64,000 nucleotides of DNA from CAWGAJ01 sp963820545 (GCA_963820545.1 CAWGAJ010000002.1:1178001-1242000), one strand, 5' to 3'; shown: positions 1 to 9,328, counted from the first letter of the stretch. Notes: generated by a model from the sequence alone, not told the origin. Numbers and translations: made by a program.

Positions 1-562
1 CGAAATCAAGCGACAACTCGGCCAGAACATTATCATCGAACCGTTCGACGAGTCGCGGCTGAATCCGAACAGCTATAACTTGTCGCTGCACGACGAATTG
101 ATGGTCTACGAGGAACTGATCCTCGATATGCGCAAGGCCAATCGCGTGCGGCGCATAGGGATTCCTCCCGAGGGCATCGTTCTGCAACCCAATCAACTCT
201 ATTTAGGGCGAACAACAGAGCGGACCGAAACACATAACCTGGTGCCGATGATCGAGGGCCGTTCGTCGGTCGGGCGACTGGGACTGTTCGTGCACGTGAC
301 GGCCGGGTTCGGCGACGTGGGTTTTTGCGGCTACTGGACCCTGGAGATGTTCGCCGTGCAACCGGTCCGCATCTACCCGGGCGTGGCCATCTGCCAGATC
401 TTCTATCACGACATCCGCGGCGATTTCACTGAATACAACAGCGACAAGTATCAGCATAACACCGACATCCAACCCAGTCTGCTCTTCAAGGAACTCGCGC
501 CGCAGGCGGAAAAAGACCCGCAGTTGAAATTGCCGTTCGGTATCGAGCTCTCGCACGGATAA
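1..562 (+). CDS. dcd: dCTP deaminase, 5' end outside window
   Basis: Deaminates dCTP to dUTP (some homologues also hydrolyse it to dUMP), feeding dTMP synthesis in the cytoplasm. The reading frame is open from base 2, so the start codon lies before the window; about 187 residues are visible. The family core is clear: a serine-rich phosphate-binding stretch GRSSVGRLG, then a glycine-rich beta segment and an FxxE segment (TLEMFAVQP), and QIFYHD near the end. The tail KLPFGIELSHG extends a little past the usual core. The trimeric beta-barrel fold of the dUTPase superfamily is inferred from these motifs. No frame break is seen. The next gene starts 55 bases downstream. Confidence 0.93.
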   Translation, partial: EIKRQLGQNIIIEPFDESRLNPNSYNLSLHDELMVYEELILDMRKANRVRRIGIPPEGIVLQPNQLYLGRTTERTETHNLVPMIEGRSSVGRLGLFVHVTAGFGDVGFCGYWTLEMFAVQPVRIYPGVAICQIFYHDIRGDFTEYNSDKYQHNTDIQPSLLFKELAPQAEKDPQLKLPFGIELSHG

Positions 563-617
563 ATCGCTTTTGCGTTCAGGCTTGATTGTGGTATAATCTT
601 TTTGGAGGGATTTTCCT

Positions 618-812
618 ATGACGACCATTGAGAAACTTGAACGCGATATTAAAAAACTCACTCCTACCGAACTCGCCACTTTTCGCGATTAGTTTGCCAA
701 ATATGACACAGACGAGTGGGATCGACAGATCGAGGAAGACGCCAAGAGTGGAAAACTCGATAAATTGGCCCAGCAAGCCATCCAAGCACACAAAGCCGGA
801 AGAAAAAATTAG
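618..812 (+). pseudogene. Orphan antitoxin-like gene with in-frame TAG
   Basis: ATG at 618 follows a good ribosome binding site (GGAGG at 604-608). The frame encodes MTTIEKLERDIKKLTPTELA then reaches TAG at 690-692 after 24 codons, and continues open for 39 more codons to TAG at 810-812. The second half (FAKYDTDEWDRQIEEDAKSG...KLAQQAI) looks like the acidic C-terminal half of a small chromosomal antitoxin family common in Planctomycetes and cyanobacteria, in which the residue at the stop is normally Trp. A single TGG to TAG change therefore explains the break. No toxin gene follows. The protein is either inactive or the base is an error. Family assignment is from memory of the sequence pattern. 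Confidence 0.6.
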
Positions 813-855
813 AAAAAAAGCGTCTACGCGTCGAATGACTATTATCATCTTTTTT

Positions 856-877
856 CCAGGCAGAGCCTGGGAGTGAG
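856..877. repeat. Palindromic CCAGG..CCTGG intergenic repeat
   Basis: Imperfect copy of the GTTCCCAGGC/GCCTGGGAAC palindrome family found seven times in this window (also near 5851, 5994, 12095, 40971, 41044 and 47242). Here the arms are TTCCAGGC and GCCTGGGA. It sits just upstream of the HEAT-repeat gene. Confidence 0.6.
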
Positions 878-901
878 ATTAAGCTAAAAGGAGTTGGAGC
901 A

Positions 902-2043
902 ATGCGTTTTTACGTGTTATGGCTATTTTCGATATTGACGTTTATGACAGGGCCGTTGTTTGCCTCGGTCACGGCGCAGGAGACAAAGAGCACACTGGCC
1001 GAGATTGAGAAATTGGCGTCCTCGGGAGGAAGGATTACTCCTTATTTGAGTGAGTCTATTGCAGAGCAGATTGAAAAAAATCCACTCGGCATTGCAAAGT
1101 TGCTGCTTGCCAAACTCAAAGACCGGACCACAACGGACCGTCAACTTGCGGTCTATATCTGGGCGCTGGGACTGACAAAAGATCAGACGGCGGCGGAGAC
1201 GATCATCGCCCTGCATCGGCAGAGCAAGTCGGAGTTGGTACGGGACAGTTGCCTTCTGCGCTGGCGACAATCGGCGGCAAGCCAGCCGGCGACTATCTGC
1301 TTTCTGTTCTGGACGCCACGTCGGACAAATTAATGCGATACAATATTCTGAATCTGTTAGCGCAGATGCAGTATGAAGCGGCGTTATCGAAAACCGAAGA
1401 AATCCTCAGCAAAGATTCGCGGGAGTCATATTTGCAATCCATCTTTGTCTTCAGCAAAATGGGCGATAAGGCGGTTCCCTTCCTCTTGAAAAAAATTGAC
1501 GACAAGAACCTCAACGTGAGAATCAACGCAATTAATGTGCTGGGGCAGTGGCTCCTTGCCCTCGAGGCCGCGGGGCCGCTGCAAGACCGTTTCTGGACGG
1601 AAAAAAATGCGGAAGTGCGCAGCTTGATATTAAGTTCACTGGAAAGAATCTTCACCGATCTGGCCCAGATGCAAAAATTTTACGAGCAAGTTATTGTCCA
1701 AGAGAAAGACGAAGGACTAGTTAAATTTGCCCGCGAGACAATTGATAATATGGGGCAGATGAAAACCGATCTGGGGACGCATGCAAAAAAGAAGCAAGTA
1801 TCCGCCGACGCTTTCCAGAAGGACTACATTAAACTATTCCGATCGGTCGGGAAAAAGGGCAGCTATGAAGCCCTGGCTGTTTCCAGCACGGTGGAAGACG
1901 AGCCAAAACTCAAAGCCCTGCGGGAACGAATTCTGCAAAGAGACTCGGATGAGGCGTTTTACGATTATCAGAAAGTCAACAACATCATCATGCAAAATCG
2001 GTTGCTAAAGAAGATGACGCCGCCGCAGCCCGCCGCCCCGTGA
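902..2043 (+). CDS. Secreted HEAT-repeat protein (one frameshift)
   Basis: The N-terminus (MRFYVLWLFSILTF...SVTAQ) is a signal peptide with likely cleavage after about residue 26, and the start is supported by AAAGGAG at 888-894. The rest is alpha-helical, with helix pairs such as DKLMRYNILNLLAQ and KNLNVRINAINVLGQW that match HEAT or PBS-lyase-type repeats, so a protein-binding role outside the cytoplasm is likely. The first frame runs off target after base 1249 and the second frame picks up at 1249 (LPSALATIGGKPAGDYL), so one gene of about 380 residues is split by a single-base indel near 1245-1252. No enzymatic motif is seen. The C-terminal third is charged and could be coiled coil. Function unknown. 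Confidence 0.7.
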
Positions 2044-2090
2044 AGTCCACCGTATTGAACTAGCAAGCGGTCAAACGAGGACCGCTCTAG

Positions 2091-3596
2091 TTACATCACC
2101 GAGAAGTAATTATCTACTGCCTTGTCGATATATTCGTTGGTGATTTCCAGGGGGCACTTGTAATAGAGGCAGTAGTTGCGGATTTGCAGCAGAAAATCCC
2201 GGGGATGGCAAAAGCGGAAGGGGCGACCGTGTTTTTTGTAGAACGAGTTGATCAGATAATCCACCGGCTCTTTGCGGTAGGGAATGCCCAGCTTGGTCGC
2301 CATGATGGCAAACAGCGCGTGAAATTCATCCTCGGTGGGATCGGAGACTTCAATCTTGTAGGGAATGCGGCGGAGGAAGGCCTCGTCGACCAATGCGCGC
2401 GGTTCCAGGTTGGTGGAAAAGATGATCAGTTGATCAAAGGGGACCCTGATCTTTTTGCCGTTAGGCATATTGAGGAAGTCGTAGCGTTTTTCCAAGGGGA
2501 CGATCCAGCGATTCAAGAGTTCGTCGATCCTCATGCGTTGCCGGCCGAAATCGTCGATTACCAACGTGCCGCAGTTGCTTTTCAATTGCAAGGGGGCCTC
2601 GCAGATACCGGTGATCTGGTTAAAGGAGACTTCGAGTTGCGACATGGTCAATTCGCCGCCGGTAACGATGGTGGGCCGGCGGATGCGCACCCAGCGGCGG
2701 TCGATTTTTCGTTGCTCCAGCAGGCCATCGCCGGCGGGCAGGGGCAATTCCTCGTGGTTTACAGGATCATAAACACGGATGATTTCGCCATCCACGCCAA
2801 TGGCCCGGGGAATCCAAATTTCCTGGCCAAAAGCGGCGGTTACCCGCTCGGCAATGCTGGTCTTACCGTTGCCCGGCGGTCCGAAAAGGAACATGCCCCG
2901 GCCCGAATTGATTGCCGGCCCCAGGCGATCGAACATCTTCTTATTCAGCAAGAGGTCATCGAAGGCATGACGCAAGTTGTCGGAGGTGGGATGTTGTTTG
3001 CTTAAGGACTGGGCAGCGATGCTTTGTATATAATCACCCAAGGGAACCGGCGCCGAACCGAAATAGCTACAGTGCTGGACCAAACGCCGGGCCCTTTCCC
3101 GGCCGATATCGGTTAACTGGTATTGGAAATCGTTCATCGGCGCGGCGCCGCGGTGGCAAACCAGTTGTTGGTTTTTCATGTCGCGGAGCAACTGGTCGAC
3201 GGGTATGAAAGAAAGTTTTATCTGTTTGGCAATATCACGTCCGTTGATGTCGCCGCGAGCCAAGAGGAATTTCAAAATCAGACCTTCCACGTTGCATTCG
3301 GTCAGTCCGGCATCGTCGAAGGAATCCGGTTCCCGGGGAATAAACGTCTCTTCCGGCAGATTAGGTTTAAGCGGCGCTGGCGGCGAGTTTTTGGTCGGGG
3401 AGGGAACATTGGCCGTGCAAGTCGTCATTTGTTTAATGCGATCCAAAATGGCGTTTATCTGCTCATCTTTTGCATCGGAAGCTGTTTCATCTTGGGGTTG
3501 CGATGCGGCCACCGCGTCCCAGGGATTGTTCCCCGCACTGCTTGCGACCACGCCGGCTAAGGAAGCCAATAGGTTGTCTTGCTTTGCCTCGGCCAT
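2091..3596 (-). CDS. AAA+ ATPase with winged-helix-like N-terminal region
   Basis: 501 residues. Residues 1-95 are low-complexity and probably disordered; about 100-175 look like a winged-helix domain (LTECNVEGLILKFLLARGDI, ending in a GRERAR helix). The AAA+ core has Walker A GPPGNGKT at 239-246 and Walker B TLVIDDF at 344-350. A later FLRRIPYKI segment fits an arginine-finger or sensor region. It is cytosolic with no membrane segment. Homologues of this layout are common in Planctomycetes without an assigned role; MoxR-like or gliding-related functions are only guesses. It is transcribed away from mqnA, with a ~300 base divergent gap, and converges on the HEAT-repeat gene (47 base gap). Confidence 0.8.
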   Translation of the reverse strand: MAEAKQDNLLASLAGVVASSAGNNPWDAVAASQPQDETASDAKDEQINAILDRIKQMTTCTANVPSPTKNSPPAPLKPNLPEETFIPREPDSFDDAGLTECNVEGLILKFLLARGDINGRDIAKQIKLSFIPVDQLLRDMKNQQLVCHRGAAPMNDFQYQLTDIGRERARRLVQHCSYFGSAPVPLGDYIQSIAAQSLSKQHPTSDNLRHAFDDLLLNKKMFDRLGPAINSGRGMFLFGPPGNGKTSIAERVTAAFGQEIWIPRAIGVDGEIIRVYDPVNHEELPLPAGDGLLEQRKIDRRWVRIRRPTIVTGGELTMSQLEVSFNQITGICEAPLQLKSNCGTLVIDDFGRQRMRIDELLNRWIVPLEKRYDFLNMPNGKKIRVPFDQLIIFSTNLEPRALVDEAFLRRIPYKIEVSDPTEDEFHALFAIMATKLGIPYRKEPVDYLINSFYKKHGRPFRFCHPRDFLLQIRNYCLYYKCPLEITNEYIDKAVDNYFSVM

Positions 3597-3892
3597 GGTT
3601 TATCTCACATCTGCAAGATAAAAATCTCAAAAGCTACTGCTGGGGCGATCACTCGCCCATAACGCAGCAGAAAACTATCCACTCTGGGAAAATTTAGCTT
3701 TTTTAAATAGAACGCGGCAAAACCGCGGGTTGTGAAGATTGTAATAATTGTAACGATTTCAAAAAATGTAACAGTCAATCGGGCCAAGCTTTAGGCCCTG
3801 ATTTTTGTTGTTTGCACTGCTCTTCCAGCCTCTTTTGTGCAGGCACGGCGGGAGCTTATAATAAACGATTCAGCAAAACAATTAGGTGGAAC

Positions 3893-4726
3893 GTGCAGCA
3901 AATCCCGGGGAATAACCCACGGCATGTAATTCGTGTGGGGGCGGTACAGTACTTGAACGCCCGGCCGCTTACCTATTGCCTGGCCCAATTTGCCCCCCAA
4001 GCGGAATTGATCTTCGACGTGCCAAGCCGGCTGGCCGACGCCTTGCAAGCGGGCGCGTTGGACGTGGCAATGATTCCTTCGATCGAATATTTTCGCCGGC
4101 CGGATTATAGAATCGTTTCTGACGCCTGCATCGCCTGCAACGGTCCGGTGCGGAGCGTGCGATTATTCAGCCACGTGCCAGCCGCGCAAATACGCACCCT
4201 GGCCCTGGATGAAGGTTCCCGCAGCAGCGCGGTGTTGATCCGCATTCTGCTGAAGGAGCTGTACGGCCTGGAACCGGAAATCCGTTTGTTGCCCATCGGC
4301 GCATCCGCGGCGAATGTCTCGGCCGATGCCGTGTTGCTGATCGGCGATCGCGGCATAGCCTCTGAAAAAGGCCGGTTTGAGTTTGTCTGGGACCTGGGCC
4401 AGCGTTGGATGGAATGGACCGGGCTGCCTTTCGTATTTGCCATGTGGATCGCCCGACCGGGCGTGGAGTTGCAAGGATTCGAGGCCTTATTGTCGGCTGC
4501 TCGCGATGAGGGTCTGAAACGAATCGCGGAAATTGCCCGGCGTGAAGCCGCGAATTTCGATATCTCCGCAGAGGATTGTCTGGTTTATTTGCGCGACCAC
4601 CTGGTTTTTTATCTTGGCCAGCCGCAACTACGGGGGCTGGAACTGTTTTATGAACTAGCCGGACGACACGGGTTTGCACCGGCGGGAGCGAGTCTTGAGC
4701 GCCTCCATCCGACCATTGCTCGATAA
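3893..4726 (+). CDS. mqnA: Chorismate dehydratase, futalosine menaquinone pathway
   Basis: First step of the futalosine route: removes water from chorismate to give 3-[(1-carboxyvinyl)oxy]benzoate. The protein begins RVGAVQYLNARPLTYCL, the typical MqnA/MqnD periplasmic-binding-protein-like start, followed by DVPSRLADALQAGALDVAMIPSIEY and DEGSRSSAVLIRILL. Length (277 residues) fits the family. The frame is open upstream to 3812, but GTG at 3893 has an AGGTGG site four bases ahead and removes an unconserved extension, so it is preferred. It overlaps mqnC by 32 bases in another frame, which points to translational coupling and a two-gene operon. Confidence 0.88.
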   Translation: MQQIPGNNPRHVIRVGAVQYLNARPLTYCLAQFAPQAELIFDVPSRLADALQAGALDVAMIPSIEYFRRPDYRIVSDACIACNGPVRSVRLFSHVPAAQIRTLALDEGSRSSAVLIRILLKELYGLEPEIRLLPIGASAANVSADAVLLIGDRGIASEKGRFEFVWDLGQRWMEWTGLPFVFAMWIARPGVELQGFEALLSAARDEGLKRIAEIARREAANFDISAEDCLVYLRDHLVFYLGQPQLRGLELFYELAGRHGFAPAGASLERLHPTIAR

Positions 4727-5786
4727 AACCCGCGACGGCAAACGCTTGACGCCCGAGGAGGGATTGCGTCTGTTACAAACCAGCGAATTGGCCGCATTGG
4801 CCCAAGCCGCCGACGCCGTCACGCGCCGGCTGCACGGCGAAGATTATCGTACTTATAACATCGATCGCAACATCAATTATACAAATATTTGTCTGAGCGG
4901 CTGCCGGTTTTGCGCGTTCTATCGCCAGCCGGGCGACAGCGAAGGATACGTGATCGAAAAGGAAGAGTTACAGCGGAAAATCCAAGAGACCATCGAGTTG
5001 GGCGGCAACCAGATTCTTTTGCAAGGCGGCATGAATCCGGATCTGAAAATCGAATGGCATGAAGCCATGTTGCGCGATATCAAGGAGCACTTTCCGCAAA
5101 TTAATGTCCACGGTTACAGTCCGCCGGAGATCGATCACATTGCCAGAATCTCTGCGTTGAGCATCGCAGAGGTGCTGCGGCGATTGAAAGAGGCGGGTTT
5201 AGGCAGTCTTCCCGGCGGCGGGGCGGAAATCCTCGTAGATCGCGTGCGCAAGGAAGTAAGTCCATGCAAAATTTCCACCGATCGCTGGCTGGACGTATGC
5301 CGCGCCTGGCACCGGCTCGGCGGACGCGGATCGGCCACCATGATGTTCGGACACGTTGAAAGCCTCGCCGAAAGGATCGAACACCTGGAACGTTTGCGAC
5401 AATTGCAGGATGAAACGGGCGGATTTACGGCTTTTATCTGCTGGACCTTTCAGCCCGGTGGTACGGATTTGGCCCGGTTGCCCAAGATCGGCGCGTTCGA
5501 CTATTTGAAAACCCTGGCTGTAAGCCGTCTGTATTTGGACAATTTTGCCAACCTCCAGGCGAGTTGGGTAACACAAGGTCTACGAATTGGACAACTGGCC
5601 TTGCGCTCGGGGGCAAATGACTTCGGCAGCCTGATGATCGAAGAAAACGTGGTTGCCGCGGCCGGCGTCCGCTTCAGCACCACAGAGGTAGAAATCCGAA
5701 ATACTATCATCGAAGCGGGTTATACCCCCCGGAAACGAAACGTGTTTTATGAGCTTCTGCCAGAAGCGAGTAACGCCGTAACGTGA
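4695..5786 (+). CDS. mqnC: Dehypoxanthine futalosine cyclase, radical SAM
   Basis: Radical SAM enzyme that converts dehypoxanthine futalosine to cyclic dehypoxanthine futalosine in menaquinone synthesis. The cluster motif CLSGCRFC (CxxxCxxC) lies about 65-75 residues in, followed by QILLQGGMNPDLKIEW and SLPGGGAEIL, both typical of MqnC and its relative MqnE. The MqnC call over MqnE rests on the NYTNICLSGCRFCAFYR block and the GGTDLARL/GANDFGSLMIEENV C-terminal block. TTG 4695 has GGCGGGAG seven bases upstream; an earlier TTG at 4674 is possible. It is intact, about 363 residues, and directly follows mqnA. Confidence 0.88.
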   Translation: MSASIRPLLDKTRDGKRLTPEEGLRLLQTSELAALAQAADAVTRRLHGEDYRTYNIDRNINYTNICLSGCRFCAFYRQPGDSEGYVIEKEELQRKIQETIELGGNQILLQGGMNPDLKIEWHEAMLRDIKEHFPQINVHGYSPPEIDHIARISALSIAEVLRRLKEAGLGSLPGGGAEILVDRVRKEVSPCKISTDRWLDVCRAWHRLGGRGSATMMFGHVESLAERIEHLERLRQLQDETGGFTAFICWTFQPGGTDLARLPKIGAFDYLKTLAVSRLYLDNFANLQASWVTQGLRIGQLALRSGANDFGSLMIEENVVAAAGVRFSTTEVEIRNTIIEAGYTPRKRNVFYELLPEASNAVT

Positions 5787-5850
5787 AATTAGCTATAGAG
5801 TTGGAAATTGGGGAATCGGGGTTCGGGGTTAAGGCGATGACAGGGCATCG

Positions 5851-6050
5851 TCTCGTTCCCACACTCCAGCGTGGGAACGAGATGAAATGCTCCAGCGTGA
5901 GAACGAAAGTATGAGGATATTTTTCGTCCCCCGCACAAATCGAGGATATACTGAAAGTTAACGGACTTTTCGACATGAAGCATCGAAAAAGGGCATTCCC
6001 ACGCCGGAGCATGGGAACGGGAATTAATTCCGGAGCATGGGAACGAGATG
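5851..6050. repeat. Palindromic GTTCCCAC..GTGGGAAC repeat cluster
   Basis: Two blocks in the 328 base gap after mqnC. 5851-5909 holds a near-perfect palindrome (GTTCCCAC-ACTCCAGC-GTGGGAAC) plus a degenerate half copy; 5994-6050 holds two more degenerate units built on CGGAGCATGGGAACG. The remainder of the gap contains no gene I can support. Confidence 0.7.
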
Positions 6051-6061
6051 AATGATTAAAC

Positions 6062-6113
6062 ACAAATCCCTGATCCCTATCGCCTAATCCCTATCTGAAC
6101 CCTGAACCCTGTT
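6062..6113. repeat. Short-word patch of CCCTGAA/CCCTAT units
   Basis: Irregular runs of CCCTGATCCCTAT, CCTAATCCCTAT and CTGAACCCTGAACCCTG fill the last 50 bases before the ABC ATPase start and take the place of a recognisable ribosome binding site. Similar patches recur at gene borders across the window (see 26927, 37426, 63887). Confidence 0.55.
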
Positions 6114-6114
6114 T

Positions 6115-6891
6115 ATGATTCACGCTCACGAATTGACCAAATGCTATACCGACTTAAGACGCGGCAGATTCGTGGCGTTGGGAGGGATCAGTTTTCGCGC
6201 TCAGGCCGGACAAATATACGGGCTTTTGGGCCCTAATGGGGCGGGCAAGACGACGATCTTGCGCATTCTCAGCAGCGTACTGCGTCCCACGTCGGGCACG
6301 GCGAAGATTAACGGCTTCGACGTGATCACCCAATCCGACCAGGTGCGGCGGCAAATTGGATTCATGTCGGCCAATACCGCGGTCTACGATCGGATGACCG
6401 GCTGGGAGATGGTGGAATATTTTGGCCGTTTGCACGGCATCCCTAAAGAGAAACTTCACCAGCGCATGGAGCAACTCTTCGAGCGGCTGAAAATGAACGA
6501 TACCCGCGACGTACTGGGGGCAAAAATGTCCTCGGGAATGAAGCAGAAGGTGTCGGTGGCGCGAGCGCTGGTGCACGATCCGCCGGTGTTGATCTTCGAT
6601 GAGCCCGCCGCCGGCTTGGACGTGCTGGTCGCCCGGGCCCTGCTGAGAACCGTGACCGAATTGCGCGATCAGGGCAAGTGCATTATTTTTTCCACGCACA
6701 TCATGCGCGAGGCGGAAAAAATCTGCGATCGGGCGGCGATCCTGCACCGCGGACAAGTGCTCACCGAAGGAACGCTTGATGAACTGCGCGAGCAGCACCG
6801 GCAAGACGACCTGGAAGAACTGTTTTTCCAGTTGATTTCGCAACAGGAGGAACGCGGGGCCGCCGCCGTGTGTTTGCGGGGAATGAATTAG
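6115..6891 (+). CDS. ABC exporter ATPase, NatA/CcmA type
   Basis: ATP-hydrolysing subunit of an ABC-2 type exporter. Visible motifs: Walker A GPNGAGKTT near residues 39-47, signature SSGMKQK near 140, Walker B VLIFDEPAAGLD near 158, and the H-loop IIFSTHIM. The 258 residues fit a single-domain ATPase of the NatA branch. It is followed after 31 bases by a permease that belongs to the NatB family, so the two almost surely form one exporter (NatAB-like, sodium or an unknown substrate). There is no clear ribosome binding site at ATG 6115; the upstream bases are a short-word repeat. Confidence 0.9.
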   Translation: MIHAHELTKCYTDLRRGRFVALGGISFRAQAGQIYGLLGPNGAGKTTILRILSSVLRPTSGTAKINGFDVITQSDQVRRQIGFMSANTAVYDRMTGWEMVEYFGRLHGIPKEKLHQRMEQLFERLKMNDTRDVLGAKMSSGMKQKVSVARALVHDPPVLIFDEPAAGLDVLVARALLRTVTELRDQGKCIIFSTHIMREAEKICDRAAILHRGQVLTEGTLDELREQHRQDDLEELFFQLISQQEERGAAAVCLRGMN

Positions 6892-6897
6892 AATTAT

Positions 6898-6919
6898 CCC
6901 CCGTGTATTCACGGGGCTA
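6898..6919. repeat. Hairpin repeat CCCCGTG-TATT-CACGGGG
   Basis: Perfect seven-base arms with a TATT loop (6899-6916) followed by CTAA, lying between the ATPase stop and the permease start. It belongs to a family ending in GGGGCTAA, with relatives at 45485-45508 and 49778-49800. A transcript hairpin here could affect permease translation; that is inference. Confidence 0.6.
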
Positions 6920-6922
6920 AAT

Positions 6923-9214
6923 ATGCTTATGAGATTATCCAACGTCAAATTGATTTTAGCCCGCGAAATTCGCGATCAGATGCGCGATCGGCGCACCTTG
7001 TTCATGATTCTGGTGGTGCCGATTTTGCTCTATCCGTTGTTGGGGATCAGTTTTTTCCAACTGACGCAATTTCTTCGAGAACAGCCGACCCGAGTGCTGA
7101 TCGTCAATGCGCAAAACTGGGGCGATTTGCCGTCGCTTTTCGAGAACCAGCAGTTCGCCGCGGAGCTGTTTGAGGATCCGGACCGGGCCCGCTTGCTGGA
7201 ACTGTTTTTTTCGCCCCATGAGCCGCGGCAGGAAAGCCCGCAAAAAACCGATATGCGCGAATACGCCCGAGAGCAGGTGCAAACGAGCCGATACGACGCG
7301 GCGCTATATTTCCCGCCCGATTTCGTGGAGCGCTTGGGTTATTTCCAGCAGGCAATCGCCCAGCGCGTCCAGAATCGGAAGGCGAACAAAAACGCGGCGG
7401 AGTTCAGCGTACCTTTATCGGTGCCTAATCCGGAGATCATTTACACCACGGCCAGCGAAAAATCGCAAATCGCTTTTGCCCGACTTGCGGAAGTGTTGCG
7501 GCGTTGGACGGAACAGATCGGCGAGGAGAACCTGGCGGCCGGCGGCCTGACGAGCGAGGCGCTGCGTCCGTTTACGCTCGAATCGGCCGACTTGGCCGGC
7601 GAAAGCGGCTATCGGGGAGCGACCTCCTGGGCGAAGATCTTGCCCGTGCTGTTGATCCTCTGGGCCCTCACCGGCGCGTTTTATCCGGCCATCGACCTTT
7701 GTGCCGGCGAAAAAGAGCGAAACACGCTGGAAACCTTGCTCAGCAGTCCCGCCCAGCGGAGCGAAATCGTGCTGGGAAAATTGTTGGCGATCATGCTTTT
7801 CAGCATGGTTACGGCGATATTGAACATCTTAAGCGTGGGCATTACGGTTTGGGCGGTGTTTTTCCACTTGGGAATTATCAAACTTCCGCCGGCCATTTCC
7901 CTAATCTGGTTGTTGGCGGCGCTGCTGCCGGTTTCCGCGCTGTTTAGCGCCCTGTGCCTGGCCATAGCGGCCTTCGCCCGGAGCACCAAGGAAGGGCAAT
8001 ACTATCTGATGCCTTTGCTATTGATTATCATGCCGCTGGTAATTTTGCCCATGTTGCCTGGCGTGGAACTGAACTTGGGCAACAGCCTGATTCCCATTAC
8101 CGGCGTGGTGGTGCTTTTGCGTAGTTTGTTGGAAGGCCATTATCTGCCGGCCATCCAATATACGCCGGTGGTGGCGGGCGTGACCTTGGGCGCCTGCATG
8201 TTGGCCATCCGCTGGGCCGTGGACCAGTTCAACTCCGATACGGTGCTCTTTCGCGAGAGCGAGCGACTGGACATAAAACTGTGGCTGCGGCATCTGTTAA
8301 GCGAGCGATTTCCCACGCCGACCGTGGCCGGGGCCGTATGCTGCGCGATCGTGGTGCTGCTGGTCCGCTTTTTCCTGAGTTTTTCCCTTTCCCCGCCCGG
8401 CGAATTTGCCGCTTTCGCCCGGATGGCGCTCAGCACGCAATTGGCGATTATCCTCACGCCCGCACTGCTGATGACCCTGGTGCTGACCAGCAGTCCGCGA
8501 GAAACCCTGCTTTTGAAACTGCCCGCCTGGAGGACCATTCCCGCCGCGCTGCTGTTGGCCGTACTGCTGCATCCGGCGGCCAACGTGCTGCAAGCGGCGA
8601 TCACGCAGTTGTATCCGGTGAGCGAGGGCGCGAAAAGGGCTTTGGAAAACATCCAGCAGATGCTGCTGCAAGCGAATATCTGGCAATTGCTATTGGTCCT
8701 CGCCGTGGTCCCGGCCGTTTGCGAGGAATTGACCTTCAGGGGATTCATGCTTTCCGGATTCCGACACATTGGACATAAATGGCGAGCCATTGTCCTAAGC
8801 GCTTTCTTCTTTGGCCTTACCCACGGCATTTTGCAGCAATCGCTGTTGGCCTGTTTGGCGGGCATGGTAATGGGATATCTGGCCGTGCAAACCGGAAGCA
8901 TCCTGCCCTGTATTATCTTCCACGTGACGCACAACAGCCTGGCCGTGCTGAACAGCCGCTTGACGCCGGCGATAGCGGAAAACATCCCCTGGTTGAATGG
9001 ATTGGTAATTCACGGCCAAGACGGCGGTTGCACGTATCCCTGGTCAGTGGTAATTTTAACGGCCATCCTGGGATTATTACTGCTGGTCTGGTTCAGCCAG
9101 TTGCCTTATCGAAAAACGCCCGAGGAAGAACTGCAAGAGGCCATTAAGCGGGGTGAAGCGCCCGAGGCCAAGCCGGAGGGGATTTCGATGGGTTTGGCAT
9201 CACTGCTGAAATAG
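6923..9214 (+). CDS. ABC-2 permease fused to CPBP intramembrane protease
   Basis: 763 residues. The N-terminal half is a NatB-like ABC-2 permease: one membrane segment near residues 27-48, a large outer loop, then about six segments (LPVLLILWALTGAFY onward, with DLCAGEKERNTLETLL as the characteristic cytoplasmic motif). The C-terminal part, from roughly 480 on, is a CPBP/Abi protease with the three family motifs: EELTFR at 601-606, FGLTH ending at His634 and HVTHN at 667-671. All predicted catalytic residues are present. The partner ATPase is immediately upstream. Fusions like this are known in Planctomycetes, but the exported substrate and protease target are unknown. No frame break is seen. 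Confidence 0.87.
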   Translation: MLMRLSNVKLILAREIRDQMRDRRTLFMILVVPILLYPLLGISFFQLTQFLREQPTRVLIVNAQNWGDLPSLFENQQFAAELFEDPDRARLLELFFSPHEPRQESPQKTDMREYAREQVQTSRYDAALYFPPDFVERLGYFQQAIAQRVQNRKANKNAAEFSVPLSVPNPEIIYTTASEKSQIAFARLAEVLRRWTEQIGEENLAAGGLTSEALRPFTLESADLAGESGYRGATSWAKILPVLLILWALTGAFYPAIDLCAGEKERNTLETLLSSPAQRSEIVLGKLLAIMLFSMVTAILNILSVGITVWAVFFHLGIIKLPPAISLIWLLAALLPVSALFSALCLAIAAFARSTKEGQYYLMPLLLIIMPLVILPMLPGVELNLGNSLIPITGVVVLLRSLLEGHYLPAIQYTPVVAGVTLGACMLAIRWAVDQFNSDTVLFRESERLDIKLWLRHLLSERFPTPTVAGAVCCAIVVLLVRFFLSFSLSPPGEFAAFARMALSTQLAIILTPALLMTLVLTSSPRETLLLKLPAWRTIPAALLLAVLLHPAANVLQAAITQLYPVSEGAKRALENIQQMLLQANIWQLLLVLAVVPAVCEELTFRGFMLSGFRHIGHKWRAIVLSAFFFGLTHGILQQSLLACLAGMVMGYLAVQTGSILPCIIFHVTHNSLAVLNSRLTPAIAENIPWLNGLVIHGQDGGCTYPWSVVILTAILGLLLLVWFSQLPYRKTPEEELQEAIKRGEAPEAKPEGISMGLASLLK

Positions 9215-9291
9215 TCTTGCTTTTGCAGGGCATTGCGTTTTAAAGAGCCTATCTTAAAACTGTATTATTATTGGCTGCAACAGTTTGAACC

Positions 9292-9328
9292 GCCCTCACC
9301 CCGGCCCTCTCCCGGAGGGAGAGGGGAT
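9292..9328. repeat. CCCTCTCCC..GGGAGAGGGG intergenic repeat
   Basis: Inverted repeat CCCTCTCCCGGAGGGAGAGGGG preceded by GCCCTCACCC. Other copies are at 15091-15159 (double), 24881-24904 (truncated) and 47289-47325. It lies between the permease gene and the amidohydrolase. Confidence 0.65.

Noticed and set aside
690..692. In-frame TAG as a pyrrolysine codon
   Set aside because: No pyrrolysine machinery is visible, and the residue is expected to be Trp in such proteins; a TGG to TAG change is simpler.
2184..3005. Open frame of 273 codons on the plus strand
   Set aside because: It runs opposite to the AAA+ ATPase gene and shows no motif; it is the antisense of a conserved coding frame.
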